DNA from: Streptomyces pacificus
GTDB lineage: Bacteria > Actinomycetota > Actinomycetes > Streptomycetales > Streptomycetaceae
Reading direction: 5' to 3'
Length of the DNA: 64,000 nt
NCBI RefSeq assembly: GCF_011766325.1
Contig: NZ_BLLG01000014.1
Coordinates: 85,234 to 149,233, forward strand
The number at the start of each line of letters is the position of its first letter. Position 1 is the first letter of the stretch. Shown piece after piece: positions 50,144 through 59,209 of the stretch. A model generated the notes under the pieces. The model worked only from the letters and a program-made list of their open reading frames with translations. It was not told where the DNA came from and did no database searches. The translations under genes and the position numbers were made by a program.

Positions 50144-50225
50144 CGCGCGATTCGGCGGACCTGCCGTCCCGGGGCCCGGTCGGCCACGGATCCGCGGGGC
50201 ACCCCGCGCGATTCGGCGGACCTGC
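50144..50225. repeat. 21-bp direct repeat pair
   Basis: A perfect 21-bp sequence containing GCGCGATTCGGCGGACCTG occurs at 50144-50164 and 50205-50225. It lies in the gap after the secreted-protein gene. Confidence 0.85.
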
Positions 50226-50238
50226 GCGGTACCCGTCC

Positions 50239-50280
50239 GGCGAGGCCCGGCCCGGGAGGTGGCCCGGGCCGGGCCTCGCC
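50239..50280. terminator. Strong hairpin between convergent genes
   Basis: Perfect 18-bp stem (left arm GGCGAGGCCCGGCCCGGG), 6-nt loop AGGTGG, between the secreted-protein and TetR genes. Confidence 0.8.
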
Positions 50281-50389
50281 GCCTGCGGCGGTCACCGGCC
50301 GGAGTGCGCCACGGGCGGAGGGCCGAGGGCGGCAGGTTCCGCCCCGGGGAGGGGGAGGCCGGCCGGGATGTCCGGGGCGCTCCCGGTGG

Positions 50390-51058
50390 TCAGTGCCGCC
50401 TCCGGTGGTGCGGCTGCTGCGGGGCCACGCGTGCCAGCCCCTCCCGTAGCAGCGTGTACGCCTGGTCGGCGTCGGCCACCGCCTCGGGGTGGACCGCGTC
50501 CGCGGACCGGCCGGCCGCGATGCGCCGCCAGTTGGCCGACGCCAGGATGCGCTCCGTGGCGACCACCTGGCCCGCCAGCACGGCCGCGGTGGTCTCGCGG
50601 TCCGAGTCGAGTGCCTCGGCGAGGGCCCCGGCCAGGGCCTCCTCGGCCCGGGCCAGGTACCGGCCGACCCGCGCCACCAGGCTCGGCGTGGAGTAGACGA
50701 GGTGGTGGAAGGCCAGGACGTCCTCGTCGTCATTGAGTCCCGTGATCGGGTCGCGGGCCGCGAGCCCGTCCAGGAAGTGCCGGTGCAGGGCGGCGATCGG
50801 GGACACCCCCGGCGGCCGCTCGGCCACCACGGTGCTGCTCACCGTCTGGTGGTCGGCGAACCGGTGGACGACCAGGTCTTCCTTGGTGGGGAAGTAGGTG
50901 AAGAGGGTGGGTTTCGAGACCTCGGCCGCGGCCGCGATGTCGACCACCGGGACCTGGTCGAACCCGCGCTCGAGGAAGAGGGCGATCGCCGTGTCGGAGA
51001 TCGTCTCCCGCGTTCGCTGCTTCTTGCGCTCCCGCAAGCCTGTCGGTGCGTTCACCAT
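50390..51058 (-). CDS. TetR-family transcriptional regulator
   Basis: 222-aa repressor. N-terminal helix-turn-helix: ISDTAIALFLERGFDQVPVVDIAAAAEVSKPTLFTYFPTKEDL (over residues about 20-65). C-terminal helical ligand domain ends in a His/Arg tail. It follows the helR-like gene in the same direction after 170 nt and probably controls it. ATG start; weak ribosome binding site. Confidence 0.93.
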   Translation of the reverse strand: MVNAPTGLRERKKQRTRETISDTAIALFLERGFDQVPVVDIAAAAEVSKPTLFTYFPTKEDLVVHRFADHQTVSSTVVAERPPGVSPIAALHRHFLDGLAARDPITGLNDDEDVLAFHHLVYSTPSLVARVGRYLARAEEALAGALAEALDSDRETTAAVLAGQVVATERILASANWRRIAAGRSADAVHPEAVADADQAYTLLREGLARVAPQQPHHRRRH

Positions 51059-51228
51059 GACGTCCCAGCGCTTCCCTTGCCGACGCAATCAGATGATCAG
51101 GCATGCTAGATGACGTGGCCGGGCGGGGCGCTCCGGTGACCGCCCCGGCCCCGCGCCGAACGGCCCGGAGCCGTCGCCTATGCCCCTGCCCGCGTATCCA
51201 GCCCCCGGGAACTCGTGGATGCGAACCG

Positions 51229-53505
51229 TCAGACGGCGAGCGGCTCCGGCAGCGGCCGGGTGTGCAGCACGTCGAGCCGGGACACCGCCCGCGTCAGCAC
51301 GACGTACAGCCGGTGCAGCCCGCGCGGCTCGGACTCGGCGATCGCGGCCGGTTCGACGACGACGACATGGTCGTACTCCAGTCCCTTCACGACCGTCGCG
51401 GGCAGTACGGTCACCCGGGCCGCCGCGCCCACCCCGTCGGCGCTCGCCGTCCCGATCCCGGCCGTGCGCAGGGCCGCTGAGGTGGCGGCCACCGCGTGGT
51501 CGGCGGTGATGACGGCGACCGACCCCTCGCGGTCGAGGGCGGCCCGGACCGCGGACACGGTGGCGGACGCCATGTCGTCGACCGCGCTGACCGCCAACTC
51601 GCCGTCGCGGCGCAGCGAGCGGGCCGGCGGCACATCCACGCCGAGGGCGCCCACCAGCCGGTTGGCCAGTTCCATCACCGCGGCGGGCACACGGAAGCCG
51701 GTGGTCAGCGGGACGACGGGGGCCTGGGCCTTGCCCAGGTGCGTCAGCTGCTCCCGCCAACTCCCCGCCGACCAGGGCGCCGTGGCCTGGGCCAGGTCGC
51801 CGAGCACCGTGAGGGAGCCGAAGGCGCTGCGACGGGCGATGGCCCGGCACTGCATCGGCGACAGGTCCTGGGCCTCGTCCACCACCACATGGCCGTATCC
51901 CCCGGGACGTTCGATGAGCCCCGCGACCTCGTCCAGGAGCAGCATGTCCTCGGCCGACCAGGTGGCGCTCTTCGCCGACCGCGGCGGTGCGGCCCACCGC
52001 AGGGCCCGCTGCTCGGCGTCGTCGAACACCCCGTCCGCCGCGGCCTCCATCGCCGCGGGATCGCTCAGCAGTACGGCCACGACCTCCTCCGGCCGCGCCA
52101 CCGGCCACGCCGTCTCCAGCAGCGCGGCGACCGGCTTCGAGCGGCCGATCCTCCGCGCCCACGTCACGCTCTTCGGGCCGGCCCGCCGCTCGGCCTGCTG
52201 CCGGATCAGCGTCACCACCCGCGAGCGCAGATGCTCGCGGCCGATTCCGTACGGCACGCCCGTCCCCCGCACCTCGTCGACGACCCGGGCCAGGTCGGGG
52301 GCGCCGACCCGCCAGCGGTACGAGCCGTCGGGGACGGCGATGGAGTCCGCCGGGTACCCGACGCGGGCGTACAGGGCGCGTTCAAGAGCCGTGGCCATGC
52401 GGTGGCTGTGCTTGAGCACGGCGGCCGCCTCGGTGTCCACCCGCCGCACCGGGTGACGGGCGACCACGTCCCCGACGGTCAGTTGGGCGATATCGATCTC
52501 GCCGAGCGAGGGCAGCACCTCCGAGATGTAGCGGAGGAAGGTGCGGTTCGGGCCGATGACCAGCAGACCGGCGCGTTGCAGCCGCTCGGGGAAGGTGTAG
52601 AGGAGGTAGGCGGCGCGGTGCAGCCCGACGGCGGTCTTGCCGCTGCCCGGGGCGCCCTGCACGCACACCGACGTGTTCAGGCCGCTGCGGACCAGCTCGT
52701 CCTGTTCCGGCTGGATGGTGGCGACGATGTCGCGCATCGGGCCGAGGCGGGGCCGCTCGATCTCGGCCGCGACGATGGCGCTCGCCGCGCCGCCGCCGCC
52801 CTCCCCGTCCCTCCCCGCTTCGGCGTCCTTCTCCTCGTCCCGGCGTGTCCGGCGTGCCCGGTGTGCCCGGTATTCGCGGCGTTCCCGGCCGTCCGCGCTC
52901 GCCGCGCCGTCCGCTGCGTCGGCGCCGCCCCCGCCCCGGGAGTGGTCGAGGTACTCGTCCTCAAGCCCGGTGAGTTCCTCGGGTGAACCGTGGCTCCACG
53001 GGGCCCAGCCGAAGCGCCGCCGCACCGCGACTCCGCCCGGCTCCAGGGCGCTCGCCCGGTAGTAGGCGCGGGACACCGGCGCGCGCCAGTCGATCACCAG
53101 GGGCGGCGCGGCCGGGTGCTCCGCGACCCGCCGGCGGCCGACGTAGTACCGCTGCCGCCGGTGTTCCCCGGCCTCCTCGGAGTCCTCGAAGTCGAGCCGG
53201 CCGAAGAACAGCGGGCGGTCGGGCTCCTGCGCCAGCTGCCGTGCGCGGGTGCGCAGATAGCGGCCGAGCGCCTCGGCGCTCGCTCCGTCGCCCGACACGT
53301 CCTCACCCGCGACGACCTGGTCCCCGGCATCGTCCACCCGGCGGGTCATCGCCGCGCGGCACACCGCGGCGTACGCACGCTCCAGGGCCAGTTCGTCCTC
53401 GAGGCGCGGCGCGTTCTCCGGGGCCGGCTCGCCCTCCGGGGGCGGCTTGTGGTCGAGTCCGCCGGCCTCCCGGGTGCCGTGTGTGTGCTGGACGTGTGAC
53501 GTCAT
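51229..53505 (-). CDS. helR: HelR-like superfamily 1 helicase, RNA polymerase recycling
   Basis: 758-aa HelD/HelR-type ATPase. N-terminal helical arm (residues 15-60), 1A domain with Walker A GAPGSGKTAVGLHR near 283, Walker B VVDEAQDLSPMQC near 540 and motif VVKGLEYDHVVVVEP near the C-terminus. HelR removes rifamycin from RNA polymerase and recycles stalled enzyme. A charged insert of about 50 residues (Arg/Ala/Gly/Asp-rich, coded near 52780-52940) splits the region before the P-loop. AAAGGG lies 6 nt before the ATG. An operator-like palindrome stands upstream. Confidence 0.88.
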   Translation of the reverse strand: MTSHVQHTHGTREAGGLDHKPPPEGEPAPENAPRLEDELALERAYAAVCRAAMTRRVDDAGDQVVAGEDVSGDGASAEALGRYLRTRARQLAQEPDRPLFFGRLDFEDSEEAGEHRRQRYYVGRRRVAEHPAAPPLVIDWRAPVSRAYYRASALEPGGVAVRRRFGWAPWSHGSPEELTGLEDEYLDHSRGGGGADAADGAASADGRERREYRAHRARRTRRDEEKDAEAGRDGEGGGGAASAIVAAEIERPRLGPMRDIVATIQPEQDELVRSGLNTSVCVQGAPGSGKTAVGLHRAAYLLYTFPERLQRAGLLVIGPNRTFLRYISEVLPSLGEIDIAQLTVGDVVARHPVRRVDTEAAAVLKHSHRMATALERALYARVGYPADSIAVPDGSYRWRVGAPDLARVVDEVRGTGVPYGIGREHLRSRVVTLIRQQAERRAGPKSVTWARRIGRSKPVAALLETAWPVARPEEVVAVLLSDPAAMEAAADGVFDDAEQRALRWAAPPRSAKSATWSAEDMLLLDEVAGLIERPGGYGHVVVDEAQDLSPMQCRAIARRSAFGSLTVLGDLAQATAPWSAGSWREQLTHLGKAQAPVVPLTTGFRVPAAVMELANRLVGALGVDVPPARSLRRDGELAVSAVDDMASATVSAVRAALDREGSVAVITADHAVAATSAALRTAGIGTASADGVGAAARVTVLPATVVKGLEYDHVVVVEPAAIAESEPRGLHRLYVVLTRAVSRLDVLHTRPLPEPLAV

Positions 53506-54018
53506 CGATCGCCCTTTCCGTATCCGAAGTGACGGCCTTGCGTGTGGTCCGCCCCGGCATGGGCCGGACGGCGGTCCCGGCACCGCAGCATAGCCGAACC
53601 AGGTCAATAAATTGACTCGGTCAGGTTGTGAGGGTCGGATACCGGCGCGACGCGCGCGGCGCGGCCCGCGCCGCGGCACCGGACCGAACGGGCGGGCGCA
53701 CACGGCGCCTTGCGGACCCCAAGGGCGGTTGAGCGGTTCGCGTCCGGACCGCGCCTCCGCGGGAAGGCGCTGCCCCGGCGCACCGCCTCACCGGCCTCCG
53801 GCGCCTGGGGTCAGTGAGTGCGGCCGGTTCCGGCAGGGTGCGCACCGCGCACCGTCTCGGCGGCCGCTCCGGTGGTCCGCTGCCTTTCTGCCGAAGGCCG
53901 GGGGCGGTTTCGAACTCCTGGCCCGTCTTGGCTTAGCGGCACCCGTGGAGGGAAACGACTACTGCTGAGCGGCCGTCGTGGCGACGGGGCGGCGACGGTC
54001 CGACCTGGGGGGTGCTGG
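53506..54018. other. Divergent region helR to PLP operon
   Basis: 513 bases without a gene. A low-G+C segment at 53595-53640 carries the palindrome GTCAAT-AA-ATTGAC and, further on, GGTCAGG. Confidence 0.5.
53603..53616. promoter_or_regulatory. TetR-operator-like palindrome upstream of helR
   Basis: GTCAAT-AA-ATTGAC, perfect 6-bp arms, about 100 nt upstream of the helR start. A natural candidate for the TetR regulator encoded downstream of helR. Confidence 0.45.
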
Positions 54019-55533
54019 GTGAAGGACGCGCCGTTGTATCTGCGGCCGCGGGTGGATCCGCCGCTCGCTTCGCTTCTTCGAGACGCGCCGTTCCTGCACG
54101 CGCTGTGCGACGCGCTCGGATCGCCGTTGAACGTGCTGCTCCCGGAGACCGTCGCCGAGAACGCCGAACGCTTCCGGTCCGTCTACCGGCGTCACCACCT
54201 GGCCGGGCGGGTGTACTTCGCGCACAAGGCGAATCGCTCCAGCGCCCTGGTGCGGAGGCTGGCCGCCTGCGACCCCGCCGCGGTCGGGATCGACGTCGCC
54301 TCGCTGGAAGAGCTGCGGCACGCGCTGGGCTGCGGTTTCACGGGCGAGCGGGTGATGGCCACCGGCCCCAAGGACCGCGACTTCCTGTGGCTGGCGGCAC
54401 GGGTGGGGGCGACGGTCAACCTGGACTCGGCCGGCGAACTGGAGCAACTGGCACACCTCGTCCGCAGGTACCGCCTCGGCCGGGTGGACGTACTGGTGCG
54501 GCTGTCGGAGTTCGAGTCGGACGGCGGTCGCACCGGAGCCGGTACGCGGGTGCTGTCGCGCCGCAGCCGCTTCGGCACCCCGGTCGGCAGGGCCGGCGAG
54601 GTGTGGGAGGCGCTGGAGCGGCACCCGGACGCCGTCGAACTGACCGGACTGGCCTACCATCTGGACACCACCGCGCTGGAGGAGAAGGCCAGGGCGCTGG
54701 AGCGCTGCGTGCTGCTGATGGACGAGTGCCGGGGGAGGGGCCTGCGGCCCCGTGCCGTCGACATCGGCGGCGGATTCGGAGCCGGCTATGTCGCCGACGC
54801 CGGCGAGTGGGAGCGGTGGACGACCGCGCTGAGCGAGGCCGTGCTCGGCGTACGCCCGCCCCTGACCTGGCGCGGCCACGGCTACGGGCTGCGCAATGAG
54901 GGCGGCACGGTCCGCGGCACGGCCGCGCTGTACCCCGCCCACCGGTCCGTCGCCGGACCCGGCTACCTCGACGCACTCCTCTCCCGTCCCGCTCCGGCCC
55001 TGGGCCGCCCGCCCGCCACGCTGCTGCTGGAGCACCTGAACGACCTGTACGTCGAACCGGGGCGCGCCCTTGTCGACCAGTGCGGCCTGTCCCTGGCCCG
55101 GGTGCTGGACGTGCGGCCGACGGGGGACGACCCCACCCGTCATCTGGTGCGCCTGGGCATGAACGCAGGAGACGTGAGCCTTGAGGAGCACGGCGTCCTC
55201 GTCGACCCCGTCCTGCTGCCCCGAGCCGGCGCCGCCGGCCGCCGTGACGCGCCGCCCGGCGGCGGGCCCGTCGGGGTCCACCTCGCCGGCAACCTCTGCC
55301 TGGAGGCGGACCTGATCACCCGCCGGGTGGTGTACCTGCCCCGGCTGCCGCGCGCCGGGGACCTGCTGGCCTTCGTCAACACGGCCGGCTACGCCATGGA
55401 CTTCCACGCACACCACGCCCAACGGCAGCCTTCCGCAAGGACGGTGGCGGTCACCCGAGGAGAAGGAGCCTGGCGCTGGTGCCCCGACGAGGACTACTGG
55501 CCGATCACCGACCCGCAGGGAGGGCCGTCATGA
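54019..55533 (+). CDS. Y4yA-family PLP-dependent decarboxylase-like enzyme
   Basis: 504-aa fold-III PLP enzyme related to diaminopimelate and ornithine decarboxylases. PLP Lys70 in YFAHKANRS, phosphate loop DIGGGFGAGY, and the C-terminal Cys-Glu of the second subunit in GNLCLEAD (CxES in LysA). Longer than LysA (about 420 aa) because of inserts. Substrate is an amino acid or amino-acid derivative. GTG start with a GGGGGG-type site. Coupled by ATGA to the next gene, so the three PLP genes form an operon. Confidence 0.87.
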   Translation: MKDAPLYLRPRVDPPLASLLRDAPFLHALCDALGSPLNVLLPETVAENAERFRSVYRRHHLAGRVYFAHKANRSSALVRRLAACDPAAVGIDVASLEELRHALGCGFTGERVMATGPKDRDFLWLAARVGATVNLDSAGELEQLAHLVRRYRLGRVDVLVRLSEFESDGGRTGAGTRVLSRRSRFGTPVGRAGEVWEALERHPDAVELTGLAYHLDTTALEEKARALERCVLLMDECRGRGLRPRAVDIGGGFGAGYVADAGEWERWTTALSEAVLGVRPPLTWRGHGYGLRNEGGTVRGTAALYPAHRSVAGPGYLDALLSRPAPALGRPPATLLLEHLNDLYVEPGRALVDQCGLSLARVLDVRPTGDDPTRHLVRLGMNAGDVSLEEHGVLVDPVLLPRAGAAGRRDAPPGGGPVGVHLAGNLCLEADLITRRVVYLPRLPRAGDLLAFVNTAGYAMDFHAHHAQRQPSARTVAVTRGEGAWRWCPDEDYWPITDPQGGPS

Positions 55534-56867
55534 GATACGACACCATCACCGAGGCGATCGGCAACACCCCCCTCGTCCGCATCGACCCGACCGTGCACGG
55601 ACTGCGCCACATCGACCTCTTCGCCAAGCTGGAGATGCTCAACCCGTTCGGGTCCGTCAAGGACCGGCCCGCCTGGTTCATGGCCCGCCCGCACCTTCAG
55701 GAGAAGGCCGGCGGCGACGGCACCGTCGTGGAACTCTCCAGCGGCAACACGGCCAAGGCCCTCGCCCTGCTCGCCGGTCTCCACGGGCTGAGGTTCAAAA
55801 GCGTGACCAACCGGATGCGCGTCCCGGAGATCAAGGAACTGCTGCTGCTGCTCGGGGCGGAGATCGAGGAACTGCCCGGTCAGAGCGAGTGCCTGGACCC
55901 GACGGACACCGACGACCCGCTGACCCGTTTCCACCAGGCGCTGTCGGAGCCCGGCAGCGCCTATCTGCACACCGACCAGTACTTCAACCCGCGCAATGCC
56001 GAGGCGCACGCGGCCGGGACCGGACCGGAGATCGTCAAGGACCTGGACGGCCGGGTCCCCGACTGGTTCGTCGCCTGCGTGGGCACCGCCGGATCCTCGA
56101 CCGGCGTCGCCAGGGTGCTGCGCGAGCACGATCCGAGGGTGCGCGTCCTCGGCCTGGTCGCCGACAAGGCCGACTTCATCCCCGGCATCCGCACCATCGA
56201 CGAGGTCCACCAGGTGGGCCTGTTCGACCCGGCCACCTACGACTCGATCGCGTCGGTCACCTCCCAGGAGGCCATCGACGGCATGGTGACCCTGATCCGC
56301 CGCTGCGGGCTGCTCTCGGGGCCGACCGGCGGTGCCGCGTACCGGGGAGCCGTCCGGCACCTGGCGTCCGTCGACGCCGAACTGGCGGGCACCGGCGTCC
56401 GCCGGACCGCGGTGTTCATCGTCTGCGACCGGGCCGAGAGCTATCTCAGCTACGTACGCCGGCGGCGTCCGGAGCTGCTGGGAGGAACGCGCCGCGGACA
56501 CTCCGCCGGCTCCCTCACCGACAGCGAGGTCCGCGCCGAGGGCCGGACCGTCGGCGTCGACGGCGCACGGCGCTGGATCGCCGGCGGCGACCCGCGCCCG
56601 CTGGTGGTCGACCTCCGCGGGCCGCACGCCTACGCCGCGCTGCACATCGAGGGCTCGGTCAACATCGTCGACGAGCTGTTCGAGGAACTGGTGCGGACCG
56701 GGCTGCCGTTCAGCAAGCGGACACCGGTGCTTCTGGCCTGTCCCGTCGGGGAGAAGTCCCTGCGCTATGCCGCGCTGCTGACCCGCATGGGGCACCCGGA
56801 CGTACGCAGCCTGGCGGGCGGCGTCGTCGCCTGGCGGGACGCGGGCGCGCCGCTGATACGGGAGTGA
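55530..56867 (+). CDS. Cysteine-synthase-like PLP enzyme fused to rhodanese
   Basis: 445-aa fusion. Residues 1-315 are a fold-II beta-replacement enzyme: PLP Lys44 in GSVKDR, substrate loop SSGNTA (TSGNTG in CysK), phosphate loop GTAGSSTG. Residues about 345-445 are a rhodanese with Cys404 in the loop CPVGEKS. The rhodanese could deliver persulfide sulfur to the aminoacrylate formed by the PLP domain, a self-contained sulfur relay. Changed substrate loop suggests an acceptor other than plain O-acetylserine. ATGA start overlap. Confidence 0.9.
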   Translation: MRYDTITEAIGNTPLVRIDPTVHGLRHIDLFAKLEMLNPFGSVKDRPAWFMARPHLQEKAGGDGTVVELSSGNTAKALALLAGLHGLRFKSVTNRMRVPEIKELLLLLGAEIEELPGQSECLDPTDTDDPLTRFHQALSEPGSAYLHTDQYFNPRNAEAHAAGTGPEIVKDLDGRVPDWFVACVGTAGSSTGVARVLREHDPRVRVLGLVADKADFIPGIRTIDEVHQVGLFDPATYDSIASVTSQEAIDGMVTLIRRCGLLSGPTGGAAYRGAVRHLASVDAELAGTGVRRTAVFIVCDRAESYLSYVRRRRPELLGGTRRGHSAGSLTDSEVRAEGRTVGVDGARRWIAGGDPRPLVVDLRGPHAYAALHIEGSVNIVDELFEELVRTGLPFSKRTPVLLACPVGEKSLRYAALLTRMGHPDVRSLAGGVVAWRDAGAPLIRE

Positions 56868-56871
56868 CCCG

Positions 56872-58080
56872 ATGAGCGGAGGAGACCGGGACACGGACGG
56901 GGCCTGGCAGCGGGCGGTGCGGGAGCAGTTCCCGATCATCACCGGGCATCCGGAACTGGCCTATCTGGACAGCGCGGCGACCTCGCAGAAACCCCGGGCC
57001 GTCCTCGACGCCGTCCAGACCTACCTCACGTCCGCCAACGCCAACGCCGGCCGCGGCACCTACCCCTGGGCCAACCGGACCACGGAGTCGCTCGAGCGGG
57101 CTCGCGAACGGGTCAAGGACTTCCTCGGCGACCCGGAACCGGACCGCTCCGCCGTCCACTTCACCAGCGGGACCACCGAGGGCCTGCGCACCGTCGCGCG
57201 CGACTGGCTCACCGAGCACCTCGCCGACGGGGACGAGATCCTGGTCCCGTTCGCCGACCACCGGGCCAACCTCGAACCGTGGCTCGAGGCGCGGCGCCTG
57301 CTTGCCGCACGCGGCACCGAGGTGCATGTCCGCGCCCTGCCGTACCAGGAGGTGTCCGGCGACTACGACCACCGCGCCCTCGCCTCGGCCGTCGGGCCCC
57401 GCACCCGCTTCGTCGCCGCCACGCACGTCCACCACGTCTACGGCGGCGACATGAACGTCCACCGGCTGCGCGCCGCCGTCGGCCCGCACGTGCCGATCTG
57501 CCTGGACGCCGCCCAGAGCGTCGGCCACCTCCCCCTGCGGGTCGGCGATCCGGCGCTCGACGTCGACTTCGTCGTCTTCTCCGGGCACAAGGCGTTCGCA
57601 CTGCCCGGCACCGGTGCGCTCTGGGCACGCAACACCCGCGGCCCCCTGCTGCGGCCCGCCGGATGGCAGGGCACCCCCAACACCGTGGGCATCGTCTCGT
57701 TGCAGGCCGCACTCGACTGGCTGGACGCGGTCGGCCTCGACCGGCTCAGCGCCCATGTCACCGCTCTGGCCACCCGCCTGACCGACCGGCTGCGCCGGCT
57801 GGACGCCTACCAGGTGCTCGGCTGCCCGGCAAGCCTGTCGTCGGGCACCGCGCTGCCCCCGGCCCAGCGCCGGCACGGCATCGTCACCTTCCGGCACCGT
57901 GACATCCCGTCGGACGACCTCGGCTTCATCCTCTTCAGCCACGGATTCATGGTCCGGGCCGACAGCCACTGCCAGGCCGGGGCGGACGACAGGGAAGGGT
58001 CCGTCCGGGTGAGTCTGCACGTGTACAACACCGGAGAGGAGATCGACCGGCTGCTGACCGTTCTCGCCTCGTTGGCGTGA
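56872..58080 (+). CDS. SufS-like class V aminotransferase / cysteine desulfurase
   Basis: 402-aa fold-I PLP enzyme. LDSAATSQKP at the N-terminus, PLP Lys in VFSGHKAF near residue 240, and the desulfurase Cys367 in SHCQAG. These support cysteine desulfurase or selenocysteine-lyase-like chemistry that would load sulfur on an acceptor, plausibly the rhodanese of the preceding protein. It begins 4 nt after that gene. Not part of a suf operon here, so probably a dedicated sulfur donor. Confidence 0.88.
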   Translation: MSGGDRDTDGAWQRAVREQFPIITGHPELAYLDSAATSQKPRAVLDAVQTYLTSANANAGRGTYPWANRTTESLERARERVKDFLGDPEPDRSAVHFTSGTTEGLRTVARDWLTEHLADGDEILVPFADHRANLEPWLEARRLLAARGTEVHVRALPYQEVSGDYDHRALASAVGPRTRFVAATHVHHVYGGDMNVHRLRAAVGPHVPICLDAAQSVGHLPLRVGDPALDVDFVVFSGHKAFALPGTGALWARNTRGPLLRPAGWQGTPNTVGIVSLQAALDWLDAVGLDRLSAHVTALATRLTDRLRRLDAYQVLGCPASLSSGTALPPAQRRHGIVTFRHRDIPSDDLGFILFSHGFMVRADSHCQAGADDREGSVRVSLHVYNTGEEIDRLLTVLASLA

Positions 58081-58110
58081 TCTTCGCCGCACACTCCGGC
58101 ATAGAGCTAC

Positions 58111-58128
58111 TGATAACCGTTTCCATCA
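58111..58128 (+). promoter_or_regulatory. Zur-like box and promoter of the methyltransferase
   Basis: TGATAACCGTTTCCATCA, flanked so that CTACTGA (58107-58113) and TCAGTAG (58126-58132) are perfect inverted arms. 13 of 18 positions agree with the box at 62635. TAGGCT at 58130-58135 is a likely -10, so bound Zur would block transcription when zinc is plentiful. Confidence 0.6.
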
Positions 58129-58183
58129 GTAGGCTGTCCGCCGTCCGCGGTGAGCGGAGAGGCGAAAGGGGCGGTGTGACCGC

Positions 58184-58951
58184 ATGGGCGTGAGCACGGC
58201 AGCGGCCAGGACCTGGGTGGAGCGCTGGGAGCGGCAGCAGCAGCACTACGCCGTGGAGCGCGAGGAGCGCTTCACGGTGATCTCCGATGTCGTCGAGCAC
58301 GTCTGCACAGGCCACCCCCGGCCCCTTCTGCTCGACCTGGGCTGCGGCCCCGGTTCGCTGTCCGCCCGGCTCGCCCGCCGCCTGCCGGGCGCGGAGATCG
58401 TCGGGCTCGACAGGGATCCCGTGCTGCTGGAACTGGCGCGCGCCCACCACGGGGGCGCCGCCCGGTATGTGGAGGCGGAGATCGGCCAGGACGGCTGGAC
58501 CGATGCGCTGGGGCTGCAACGCGGTGCGGATGCCGCCGTGTCGACGACCGCCCTGCACTGCCTGCCCGCCGCCGCCCTGCTGGAGACCTACCGCGCTCTC
58601 GCGGCCCTCCTGCGTCCCGGCGGCGCGCTGGTCAACGGGGACCACTTCCCCCCGGACCTGGGACCGTTCTCGCACCTGACCGCGCACGTGGGGCGCTGCC
58701 GTACCGAGCGGGCGGGAGGCCACGGCCACGAGGACTGGGGGTCCTGGTGGCGCGCCGCGGCGGCGGATCCCGAACTCGCGGACCTGTTCGAAGGGCGGGG
58801 CCGGGGCGGCCCGTCGTCCCGTGACGACGGCGGCAGTCACTACCTCCCGGTCGCCCGGCACGCCGAACTGCTGCGCCGGGCGGGCTTTCGCCATGTCGCG
58901 CCGGTGTGGCAGGTGGGGGACAGCCGGGTGCTCGTGGCGCTGAAGGACTGA
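58184..58951 (+). CDS. Class I SAM-dependent methyltransferase, probably Zur-regulated
   Basis: 255-aa methyltransferase with SAM motif I LLLDLGCGPGSLS near residue 49, acidic loop GLDRDPVLLE and post-motif VNGDHFPPD. Substrate unknown. The Zur-like box in its promoter and the zinc-starvation genes 2-5 kb downstream suggest a role in zinc deficiency, possibly in making a metallophore or modifying a metal-free protein. AAAGGGG stands upstream of the ATG at suboptimal spacing. Confidence 0.9.
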   Translation: MGVSTAAARTWVERWERQQQHYAVEREERFTVISDVVEHVCTGHPRPLLLDLGCGPGSLSARLARRLPGAEIVGLDRDPVLLELARAHHGGAARYVEAEIGQDGWTDALGLQRGADAAVSTTALHCLPAAALLETYRALAALLRPGGALVNGDHFPPDLGPFSHLTAHVGRCRTERAGGHGHEDWGSWWRAAAADPELADLFEGRGRGGPSSRDDGGSHYLPVARHAELLRRAGFRHVAPVWQVGDSRVLVALKD

Positions 58952-59209
58952 CTGACGGCTCATGTGCCCGCGTGTCCGTGCGTTCGCGGGCCCGTGTCCG
59001 GGACGTCGGGCTTCCGTGCCCGGGCCGCGCCTGCTCCGGCGCCCGCCTGGTCCGCCGGCCTGGGGCCTCGGCGCTCGGGCCGCGCCTGGGGTGCATCGCC
59101 TTCGTGCCTTCGTGCCTTCGTGCTCTCGCGCGGGCTCCGCGTGGCGAGCCCGCGCCTCCGGGGCCTCCTCGGGGCTCTCGGGTGCGGCCTCGGCACACCG
59201 GTCCCGTCG
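58952..59209. other. Intergenic with CCTTCGTG repeats
   Basis: 258 bases; CCTTCGTG is repeated three times near 59099-59125. GCCCGCG/CGCGGGC arms at 58966-58991 may end the methyltransferase transcript. Confidence 0.4.

Noticed and set aside
53525..53600. Possible rifamycin-associated element upstream of the helR-like gene (GGCCTTGC half site)
   Set aside because: Only one half resembles the 19-bp element; the other half does not match.
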